A DNA stretch of 64,000 nucleotides from Pterois miles (taxonomy: Eukaryota; Chordata; Actinopteri; Perciformes; Scorpaenidae): positions 8,362,501 to 8,426,500 of the forward strand of contig CAMQGK010000604.1 of the NCBI GenBank assembly GCA_947000775.1. Reading direction: 5' to 3'. The position numbers and the translations under genes were made by a program. A model generated the notes under the pieces. It was not told the DNA's origin, searched no databases, and worked only from the letters and a program-made list of their open reading frames with translations. Positions 22,401 through 34,000 of this stretch are shown one piece after another (within the stretch, counting starts at the first letter, position 1; the number at the start of each line of letters is the position of its first letter).

Positions 22401-24948
22401 GCCCAACTAAATCTACCCAACAGAAGGGAACCACAGTCGCAACTCAGCAAGTCTGCTTATAGTTCAGTGGGCCACACACAGACCAACACGTGTCCATGGC
22501 TCTCTGGCCTCTGCAAAAGCCAGCAAAGGAATGTTGAATAGCGATGTCTTGTAATCATGGACCTTTGTGGGGAAACTAATTACAAACTGTTTTTTTCTTT
22601 AAAGGAACAGTGTGTAACATATCAGGATCTATCTATTAGCAGAAGTGGAATATAATATTCATAACTATGTTTTCATTAGTGTATAATCACCTGAAAGCTT
22701 AGAATGATCCTTTATATCTACATCAAGCCCCCAGGAAGAGCGGCAGGCTTTTAAATGCAAATTTTCATAGTGCCCAAACAGCAGTACTACAACTTCCATG
22801 TCTGTCATGTGTTGTCATTGGGCCCAAAAAGACTTTTTTCCAAAGACTTACATTGGGAAAGACACATCTGTAAATCAGTGTATCATTGTAAGGTGAGTCA
22901 ACTTCCCACCTTGATCACTTGAATGGCCCTTATTTAAATCATTAGGTCTTATAAGTTGTAAAATGCACTAATAGCTGAATCCAGGGTTATTTCCCTTCCT
23001 CCATTCTTGTGAATGAGACCCAGACTGAGGGCCAGGAGGTGGGGTAAAGCTCTATGGGCCCAATGAAGAGATGCGGGTACTTTATCACTCGGCAGTCGAG
23101 CCATTTTGGCCAAAAGTAGTGTTATTATGGTAAGGATGCTCTTGAGCGAGGCAAAAACAGCATTACTACTTTCACTCGGCAGCTCATATTACCACGGTCA
23201 TGGAAGGAGAGGAGTGAGCAAAGGGGTACTCAGTTGGACTCTGCAACCACACCATTAGAGGCCACCAAATCCTACACACTGTCCCTTTAAAGAAGCATGT
23301 CCACAATCCCATTTTTAGCCATCTGACAGATTTAACTCCATTATTCTCTCTTCTATTAGGCTCTCCTATTGTGTGTTTTCTACTAACTGCTGAGTAAAAT
23401 ATATGGGTCTTTAACTCCCTAAATGTTTAGTTTTCTTCACTGACTAGTTGTCTGCTGTTTGGTGCTGAGGTACTGTGGGTTAATCAAAGCTTACTTTCTG
23501 AAAACAGCTTTAAAGAATTTGGTTGACCTTTTTGATAATACACAAGAAAAATGAATAATGCAGCTTTAAAAGTTAGTGTGGTAACCAAGCAGGGAATATT
23601 GTGGCATCTCACTGACACGTAAATGGTGCAGACTTTTACGAAAACAAGGTGCAGCAATGACTGAGCAAGACTGACAGAAATAATTCAGTCGTGTTTGAAG
23701 CTGCAGCAGCCACAGTGTTTTGACTGCTGTGCCTTTGAAACGCACATTATCATACGCTGTATATGGTTCAGCGACCAGCATATACTCCCTGGTCTACTCT
23801 TCCCTGTCCACTCTCTAAAAATAGCAACCATATCCTGTGGACTGTGTCAACCTGAAAACCGCCCAAGGAGCAGGTGTGACGATGAAATGACATGTGCTCT
23901 CTTAAAGCCAGACCCATTAGTCTCTAAAATTCATAACCGTTTTACTGACGTCTCCAGCTGGGTCAGCAGTATATACTGGATCTCCACAAATCAATTCAGG
24001 CAGTTCTTTGTGTTTGTCCCATTTTTAGCTGTTTTTTTTTTTTTTTTTTTTTTTTTTGCAGTCTAAGCTGTACTGACCACAGTTTCTTAATGTTTTTATA
24101 TTCTGTCTGTTAATAATCTGTGTGTTTGATTTCCTGCATATAGTCATAATGTTGCAAAGACGTGATTTTAATTTTCAATGAATAAACATTTTGGTATTTG
24201 TTAGTGGACTCACAGTCACTCGACTCATAATTGAGAGGAAATCCATCACCCCCAGTTCAAGTTTGCAATTGACAATACTAAGTCCCCCCCCCCCCCCTTA
24301 GTTACTGTTGCTAGGTCGGACAAGCTTGACAAAAAGAAACATATTTCGGAGCTGCACCAAGCAGACATAATCATATCAAAACAAGACAAAATCATGCGGG
24401 TTCATCAAAACCTCCTGCAGCTCAGAGCTCCAGCAGCGACCTGCAGTTGGAGCTCCGGCGGTAGGTGGAGAGCTCTGCCAGCGGCTCGTCCTCCAGCCAG
24501 GAGCAGAGTTTCACCGCAGTGCTGGAGACTCAGGCTGTATTGCTGGGCTCGCTGAAGGGAAGGGAAGCACGGGAGAACCAGGATTATAAAGTGGCAGACC
24601 CTGCTGCTGCCGTAAAATAAGGGGTTTTCTAAAGGGAATCGGATTGGATGTTACGCCGATATCGACTCAAATAGGTGGATCTGATATCGGTGACAATGGA
24701 GCCGATCTATTGAATTAAATTCTTTGTTTATATACTATATACAGTACATCATATACTGGAATTTTACTCCCTCTTTGAATTTTGACCAATTTATGGCTGT
24801 ATTAAAATGGTTTACACCTGAATTGAAATTTTTGTTAATTTTGTACATTTTTTAAATAATAATAATAATAATTTAATAATCTATAAGAATTGACTAAATT
24901 TATGTTATTTCATCTGTGTATTTATTTGTTACACTTTATTTTACAAAG

Positions 24949-25003
<55 letters not shown>

Positions 25004-28000
25004 TATAGAGATATATAGATATATAGATATCAAAGGTGATATCTATGTCAAGCATGGTGTTGTCTTGCACATAAAAGAATGATCGATATCAGATTGGTAT
25101 TCGGTATGGGATGATACCAAAAGCCCAGGTATCACTATCCATAAGGAGACTGAAAAGGTCGGATTGGTGCATCCATACTCTGGTACCCACAAACACTACC
25201 GCTTCTGTCCACAGGGACCGAGATAATCCTAAATGAAAGTTCCTTGTAGTAACTGTGACTACTGTACATGCGACGTAATGTGTCCGTGAAGACTGTGGCA
25301 CCAATGTAAGGTGACTCACATAGTAATGCTACTTAAGCTTGCTCAACTGTTACTAGAGCACAGAGCAAAAAGGGGCGGGATTTAGAAGGGTCAATTATGT
25401 ATTTTTGAGTCGGTTCAGAAGCATTCCTCCAGTTACCTTCTAAAAAATGCGGTGGCTCATGAACTTGGCAAGTCCTGTCATTTATGCCCCCCTAACTTGG
25501 ATAGCTGTGTTTGCCCCGAGAGGTCAGGACCCTCCACTGCTCCCCAGAGAACCAGCGTCTCCTGGCCATCAACACGGCTTTTAATACCCGCAGCAGTGTT
25601 GAGGTGACAGCCTAGCTGTCTCCTTGGCAGATACCTCGGGGTTAGTGTATAAACAGGTCCATGCGGCTTGAGGGGTGACGGACTGAGATTGGTTTACACA
25701 CAAGTGCTCTGCAGACCTTCATGGCTGCCGGCGGCAGCGTTACTGTGGGTTAAATCAGAGAAGGGGAGCAGGAATGTTTCCAGGCAAAAGACAATTCAAA
25801 AATGTTGGCAAACACATGCACTGGTAAACTAATTGGGAAGTTAATTAACAAGCGAAAAGACTTTGTGGCAATTAAATATAAATACGAATTTGACAAGACA
25901 ATCGCATTTCAAGATTCATTTACGCTTTCAGTTTAATTGCATGATCTTTATTAGCAGATGGAGTTTGACTAGTGGAAAATTTCCTCTCTTTTTGAGCATT
26001 TTATGGACTTCTGGTCCATGATTGATTGATTGATTTTATTGATGGATTATCACCGTAGTGAAAACAATGGTCCCAAGATGTTATAAGACAAAGAAAACAC
26101 ACAAAGTACAAGACATTCAACATAAAAACTAGCCAAAAACAATCCTGAAGCCCAAAAACATGTCATCACATTTCAAACACAAAATAAAACACAACATAAC
26201 TCCACAACAAAAAACAAGGGCAACTTAAATAACGCTATCAATTCAAATTTCACTATAAATCTATAACTGTGTTCTAGAGAAAAACCCTAACCTGACTTTT
26301 AACCATGTTGGCTTAAAAGATGAGTTTCAAGGTCTCTCAGCTGCTGTTTTCCTCTAAAAACTCATGAATAAAAAGTATTTGGGTCAGTATGACATGGTTG
26401 ATAACTTTCCTTTCCATGCAGGCTGTTTAGTTTTATCACATTATGCAAGCTAGACAGTCAACACAGAGGCAGATCTCTCATGAATATTGTGCAATTGTAA
26501 AATTTTATCAACATTCCTTCAACCTGAATAGTGCCACAGAAAGCAAAAAGAGAAGCTGTAGTATTTGTGCAGGTAGTCTTATCTTTTGATAGTGCTCATG
26601 TCTACTGCAATGAAGCTGATACAGAAGGAAAACATGGTTTGTGTTGCTCCTGGTTGCCTTGGAGTCATACAGGTTTCTTGGTATGTTTCAAGAATGCTGA
26701 TCTTGCTGATAGCAAAGAGCCAGGCGTCCGTTTGCCGTCCCTCTCTTATCCTTAGGTTTCACCCTCACCTCCCTTCTCTTTATACCCTATCTCTTTTTCA
26801 CTTGCCCTTCTCCACTCTGTGCTGTCTACACTCTGACGTCTCCCTCCGTCTGTTTTCCTCGCTTGATTTTTCCTCCATCTCTCTTCTTGTTTTCCAGGTT
26901 TCATCTGGCTGCGACGCGAGGACATCTAGAGTGTCTTAATCTCATCCTGGGACACAGTGTTGATGTCACTGCGACTGACGCCACTGGTGAGTTGATGTTG
27001 GATGAAAACGGTGCCCTGGAGCTTTCGTTATCTACGTTTATGTGTTCCTAGTATTGCTTCCATCCTTATTATATTAATAAGGGTAAACTTACAGGGATAG
27101 TTCAGGTGTTTTAAAGTGGGGCTGTATGAGGTATTTGTCCATAATCGGTGTATTACCTACAGTAGATGAGTCAGCACATCCCCAGACAGGAGTTACAACA
27201 CAGAACCAAAGCAATGTACTGTTGTGGTAGGGGCTGGCAGCAAAACTTATTTTAGCTGCCTAAAAAAATCAATCTAGGTTTAAGTGTACGCTATATTTGA
27301 AATATTTTCCCCTCTTTACCTTGCAGTCAGACACCTCTTTCCGAAGGGGCACTGAAGCCGTTGCATCCATCTATGCTCTCGCCAAAGCAACCAGACTCCT
27401 TTGATTAAAAACCTGTAATTTTACCTCGCAGAACATGGGAGTTGCTAACCAATCGAGGCAACTCCCATGTTCTGCGAGGTAAAATTACTGTTTTTTTCCA
27501 ACAGAGTCTGGTTGCTTTGGCAAAAGCATAGACGACAGCTTCAATTCCCAGTCGGAAACACAAACAGGTGAAAATATTCTAAATATTTCATACACTTTAA
27601 CTGGTATTGTTTTTGTTTTTTTTAGAAAAACCGCCATATACTGTAGCTAATACACTCACTATGGATAAGTTCCTTGTGCAACCCTACTTCAAGTCACTGG
27701 AACTATCCCTTTAATGCTAAAAAAGGTTGCAGTATAACACAATACAATCTGACCTTTGACAGTTTCAACCAGGGAAGTGCATTTTCTTTGTCAGTGTGTC
27801 ATTTAGACATGGACCACTTACTAAGTCTAAAAAAACCCACGTCATTATCACATTAGCACATTATACATTAAGGCACATTAAGGTACTTGTGCCAGATGAC
27901 ATTTCCTATTTTAAGGAAGGAGATGAGGATGTGTTGTGCAGAAAATTGCTCTTATTAGTGGCCTGTAGTAGCTTAATAGAAGCAGAGTGCATTAACAATA

Positions 28001-31000
28001 TAAACTGTGATGTGAAATTAGTCTGAATACGGAACGAGAGACGTGAACTAATCTCATCGCTACTTTCAGAAGCAATTTAGACAAAAGGTTCAGGCAGCGA
28101 GGCAAAGATGGAAGCAACAAATTACAGTTAGACTGCTCTTGTGGCGGCGATGAAGCAGTTTTCTAGTATAATTTGACCTAAATAAAGCATTTTTGCATGT
28201 TTTCAATTAAGTTTTGTACTTTGCCACATTTTAAATCTCATCCATTTCAGGGTGCAAATATTATAGGTTCTTTTAAAGACTAAAACTAAGTGAAGTGTGA
28301 ATAAAAATGAAGCTATTCAACATCAGAAGAATGACAAGTAGCTTAAGAAGTACCAGCAATTGTACTTTGAACCAGGGCTGGACAAATAATCAAATATTTA
28401 TCATGGCCACAAATTTGGCTTTCCACAATCAAATGAACCTGATCGACTGTGATGTTGAAGTTTAAGATGCTCCACTCATAGAAAACTCTACAGCACATCA
28501 AGTCAAGCACTTCCTAAACTAACAGCCAGCCATCAAATTATTTTGGCTTCACTTTTGGGAAACTTGCCTGAATTTCCTGCCTGTGAAAATCTTTCACTTT
28601 ATCACTAAATTCAGGTGAAGAGGGAACTTATTTTAAGTCTTATTTTGATAAAAAAAAAAAAAAAAAATTTTCCCCCTAAAAATCTATGAATAATCGTGAA
28701 CTCAATGATGATCAAAATGACCGTGATTATCATTTTGGTTATAATCATGCAGCCCTACTTTCAATAAATTTAAAGTTTCAGTACCAAAGTAGAATATTTT
28801 AATACTTTTTCCATCGTTTCAGTTAAGATATTAGACATGTACCAACATGCACCATAAAACTCTGGGAATCTAATGAGGGGTCAAATCCTTGTCTCTGGAC
28901 TATCAAATCCGACTGGTTGGTCGGGGAACAATGAGAAATATTACATAATTTATATAATAATACGTAATACATGATTTATGTCAAGCTGTGACTCACTAAT
29001 TGCTTCCTGATTGACTCATTAGCATCGAAACTCGTGGTGTCTGGTTTGCCAGACCTCTGCTTTATGCTCAAAGTGATGCACTGATTAATGCCATGGTGCA
29101 ATCAATGGCACATGTGCAGTAAATTTAGGTTTTTTGCGTCAGCAGAATGATCAGCAGAGTAACACATTGTGGCTGCTTGTCAAAAAATATTTCATTTTAA
29201 TGGCAATGTCATGATGGAGTGATACAAGCAGAGTTCAGTGTAATTATTTATGCTTATGCCGTTTTCCCACAGTACAGTTATGAACCTGAACATCTTACAG
29301 GCACCTTCAGTGATAATTGCACATTGTGTTTAGCTCTAAGCATTCATACAATGCAAACACTTGATTGTGAATGTTTTTTTTTTTTTTTTTTTTATTTTCT
29401 GATTGCTGCGTTTCTTGCTTTCAGGTAAAAATGCTCTTCATCTGGCCTCAAGAAATGGACATTCTCTGTGTGTGCAGAAACTCTTGCAGGTAAAGTGCAG
29501 AGGAAATATGCCAAACTACGATAAGACCTCATATTTTAGCATTTGTTTCGTTTTTGTTTTGTTATTGTTCAGATTTTTACTCCTCATGTTGGCTTGTTGT
29601 GTATTTACACACTCTTCTGCAGTCATTCTCAGTGTCTGGGTTGTAGAAGGTTTTATCAGGGTGGCCAAATCAATTTTCAATGAATTTCTTCTATAGAGTC
29701 CTAAAATCACGGAAATGAGTTAACATTTTAGCATTTCTGGTTCCCTTGTCTGGAGGTTAATGGTTTTTTGAATGGGTTTTTAGTTAGATGCCTGAAATAA
29801 GGTCTGTGTTATGTGTCTTACAAAAGGTGGTTGCTAACAAATGACTGACTCGTCCACTCTGACAGCCTCGTTGTGTATCCTCGTGCTTATGTGATTGTGG
29901 GGGGCGGCAGTAGCTCAGTCCGTAAGGACTTGGGTTAGGATGTGGAGGACCCGGGTTCAAATCCCCCATGGACCAAGACCAACTGGTTGCCAGGTGCCAG
30001 TTTACCTCTTGGGCACTGCCGAGGTGCCCCTGAGCAAGGCACCAAACCCCCAACTGCTTGTTAGGAGCAGCCCCCTCACTCTGACATCTCTCCATTGACA
30101 TGTATATGTACTGTGTGAACAACAGAGTGTAAAACTGAATTTCCCCACTGTGGGACTAATAAAGGAATATCTTTGATGTAGTTCGTTTATAGCCTATTGT
30201 TAGCTTTTTATGTCTAGCGATTGTATTTACACTTCAAAAATCAGAAAAGTTGTGTTCAGTTGTGAAGATTATCTTACAGGACAAAACGTGTCCGTATCAT
30301 AAATGTTTGTTTCCCACAGAACTTATTTTCTGCAATAATCCAAAACTCAATGGAAAAATTAAGTTAGCTTTTTGTTGAGGGAACCAGGGCGATGCTAACT
30401 TCCTGGTTGGCCTACAAAACCACATTGTCCCTGGAGCACTCTGCTGTATAGGATAAGTCGAGGGCTGTTCTCAGGCAAAGAAATTCTTCAGATGCTTGGT
30501 CAGTGGCCATAAACCTTTAACTATGATGCTATAGGTACCCCTAGCATCAGTTTTGGATGGGTATATACTCCTTACATGCATAGTGTTTTTTCAAAATAAA
30601 CTTCTGTTTTTACAGGAAGTTAGGTTTAGGCAACAGAGTCACTTAGTTAGCTATCTACTTCTATCTGTCTACTTGTTGAGGGAACCAGAAACATGATGTC
30701 CCTGGAGCTCTCTATGGTCTTTTATGTAACATTTAGTTAACAGCACAAAAAATGACAATTACTGTCCAAAAATCCTCACAGGTATTGCATTTAGCATAAA
30801 TATATGTTTAGATCATAACCTGGCAAACTGCAGCCCAACAGGCAACAACAGCTGTCAGTGTGTCAGCGTGCTGACTTGACTATGACTTGTCTATGACTAG
30901 ACTATGACTTGCCCCAAACTACATATGATTATCCCAAAGTTGGCATGTCTGTAAAGGGGAGACTCCCTACTAGCCTACGTTCTGTTTGATTCACTGATGA

Positions 31001-34000
31001 GAAGAACAAAACAAGCCTGTTAATGCCACCTAAATGCATTTATTTGGTCTAATTTATGAAGTATTTAATGTCTTTATGTGCATAAAACAAAATTGCAATT
31101 TATCAGACATCTATCTCTTCAAAATGACAGGTTTACCTATACAAGATATTATAAGGATAATGTAAGGTGATGTGGAAATGGCAGTAAAAATGGTCAGAAA
31201 TTCTTCCTGATTTATAGATAAGGCCTGTTGTGAATTGGATCACAATGGTTTGTTATTTTTAAAAAGTGTGTCACCAGAAAAACAGTTTGAGAATCACTGC
31301 TCCACTGTGTGTGTGCTCCACAGAGCAGCTTCCCAGTCACTGGCCAGTCCGAGCGGTTCCCCTCTTTAAATAATTATTGCCAAACAGCTCTGGCAGCTGA
31401 GGCCACCCCGCATCGGTCAACAGTAGGCCCTGTTGAGTCACCGTGCCCCGCTGGGGGATTTATGTGTTTACAATCAGGGGGCTATCTCTGCGATATTGTG
31501 CTCTCACAGCGTCGTAGCCCTTCCGTCTGCCCCCACTTCTCTCACGGTGGTGATCTAATGGAGGTCGCGGCTGTTGGCAGGGAGGTTGTCGGCGGTGTTG
31601 ACAAGCTCCTGCAAACCTGCCGTCCATTCTTGGTGCCGTCATCACGCCAGACATAGCAGCTGGACGGCAACACCCCCCCACCCACCGCCTCCACTCTCTC
31701 TCTCCGTCAGCCTAAACCCTCAAGGTATAGGATATCCCACCCCCCCTCCATGCTCCACCGTCAGCTCCCGTTGCCGCTGTACTCCCCTCCTCCTCTTCGC
31801 TTTGTCATTTGAGCGTGCTGCTAATTTTTGGCCCTTGTTGCTAGAGAGAGTTGGGTTTTTATAGTGGGGGCCCAGAGCTTGCTGGCAAGCTTACCCAGCA
31901 ACATCAGGCCCCTGTTAGCATTGAGTCCTCAAGGCTTTCATAGCAGGCCCTCATCACCACAGTGGTACACCCCAACCAGCTGACTGACTGGGTAGAGATG
32001 TCACAAGCATATCAGCACAGCGCCACTTAGCCCAATATGACCTGGCTGCTGTTACCTCCCAGGTTCCACGTGGACATAAATGATTTTCTTCTATTGAAAC
32101 ATATTTAAACCATTATTTAAAAGAGGTTATTACACCCAAGGTAGATTTATGGCAAAACAACCAGTGATATTTCCTCTAGGGCTGTCAACTGATTAAAATA
32201 TTTAATCATGATTGTCAGTAGTTAAGTTAATCAGAAATTTCTTATTTGTTCAAAAAATATGCTCAAATCATAACATGGCAAACTGCAGCCCAACAGGCAA
32301 CAACAGCTGTCAGTGTGCTGACTTGACTATGACTTGATCCAGACTGACTGTGATTATCATAAAGTGGGCATGTCTGTAAAGGGGAGACTGGTGGGTTCCC
32401 ATCGAAAACAAGTTTGGAGTGTTATTCAGCCTCTTTCATGACAAGCTAGCCTGACGTGGTCTTCATTCTTCACTCTGCCTTTAAAACTGAGCTTGTGTTA
32501 ATGCGTTAGAGAAATTAGTGGCGTTAAAATGAATTTGCGCCAACACTTAATTATCACGTTAACTTTTACATCCCTACTTTCCTTAGTTTGAGTAACTGTA
32601 AAAATGTAATGTCTTTGTGAAATAAGCCATCACCAGCTGGACTGAGTTGTAAATTCAGATTTGTTTCTAGCTGTGAATGAAACTGAAAATCCAGACTCAG
32701 GTACTCAACAATCAAATCAAGCTAACTTTATTATCCACTTGTGTGGGTCATGTGGTCTATTGAGTTGGCAACATGAGCTATAATGAAGAGAGCCAACCAC
32801 TAGTTATACGTGACTCAGCAGCATCATATCCAGTAACTTCATTATTTACAGAGCCCAGGAGTGGCCACACAGAGAAAAAAATAAATGTGTGAGCACAAGA
32901 TGTAATTTGTGGCCTCAATTTAACTGAATTGTTCCCATATCAGTATAATTCCAACGATATATCCCACATCCTCACATATGCTGTATATGCTCATTAATTA
33001 CCTTTTACTAATAGTGTGTTGTCATCATGTCTTCCCCAAGCTGAAGTAAAGCTCAAGTAAAGAGTCTCTATCCAAGTGTCCTAAGCAGGTGGAGGCTGGA
33101 ATGAATGACCAGTCCCTGTAATTTATAGCCAGGAACAAATAATTATACCTTGTTGATTATCTTGAGAAATCAGTGTTGTTAGACTGAACTGTCTCTAGTG
33201 GGGCTCTCAGAGAAATATAATAGGTGTCGTACTTTATCAGTTTACAGATGTAGAGAGATATTTCAGCTCTAGTCTGGTAGAATAATTCACTTGATTCTGT
33301 TGTTCCAACTTGAGTTTGTGTTATTTTACAGCACAACAGTCCAGTTGGAAATGTGGACCTACAAGGAAGAACAGCTCTACATGATGCTGGTAATACTTTA
33401 CTCTACTCTGCTGTACTCTACTCTACTCTACTGTACTCTATTCTACTCTACTCTACTGTACTCTACTCTACTGTACTCTATTCTACTCTGCTGTACTCTA
33501 CTGTACTCTATTCTACTCTACTCTACTCTACTCCGCTCTACTGCACTCCACTCTACTGTACTCTACTCTACTCTACTGTACTCTAATTCTACTCTACTCT
33601 ACTGTACTGTACTCTTCTGTACTCTACTCTACTGTACTCTATTCTACTCCGCTCTACTCTGCTGTACTCTACTCTACTCTACTGTACTCTATTCTACTCT
33701 ACTCTACTCCGCTCTACTGCACTCCACTCTACTGTACTGTACTCTACTCTACTCCGCTCTTCTCTACTCCACTGTACTGTACTCTACTGTACTCTGCTCT
33801 ACTCTACTCTACTACTGACTCAACGCCACTCCATTCTATTATACTCTCTACTCTGCTCTACCCTACTGCCCTTTACTGTACTCTACTCCAGTACTGACTC
33901 AATTCTACTCAAGTTAATTGTATTCTACTTAACCCTAGTAACAAATCTACTTGACTTTATTCTACTTTACCTTAGTAATAATTCTACTTGACAGTATTCT

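Larger units (their letters stand above)
20178..26897 (+). other. uaca intron 2 (6.7 kb)
   Basis: The largest intron. It holds a hAT-type repeat inside another degraded element (about 20948-21760), a MITE at 22597-23292, a T run at 24032-24057, a C run near 24285, transposon-like DNA with a (TA)n tract (24620-25140) and repeat-poor DNA at 25440-25980. No alternative exon is recognisable. Confidence 0.7.
29490..33331 (+). other. uaca intron 4
   Basis: Contains a reverse copy of the 8880/48480 repeat (about 29700-29820), a SINE, fragments of the hAT-type repeat (30780-30975), a complete hAT-type element and repeat-poor GC-richer DNA at 31310-31900. No alternative exon is supported. Confidence 0.65.

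Noticed and set aside
24032..24057. Long T run as a transposon poly(A) tail on the minus strand
   Set aside because: No LINE or SINE body is recognisable next to it; a simple homopolymer is sufficient.
33291..33818. 175-codon frame of Leu-Tyr-Ser-Thr repeats
   Set aside because: It is the translation of the CTACT minisatellite; no start context, domain or splice logic supports a protein.
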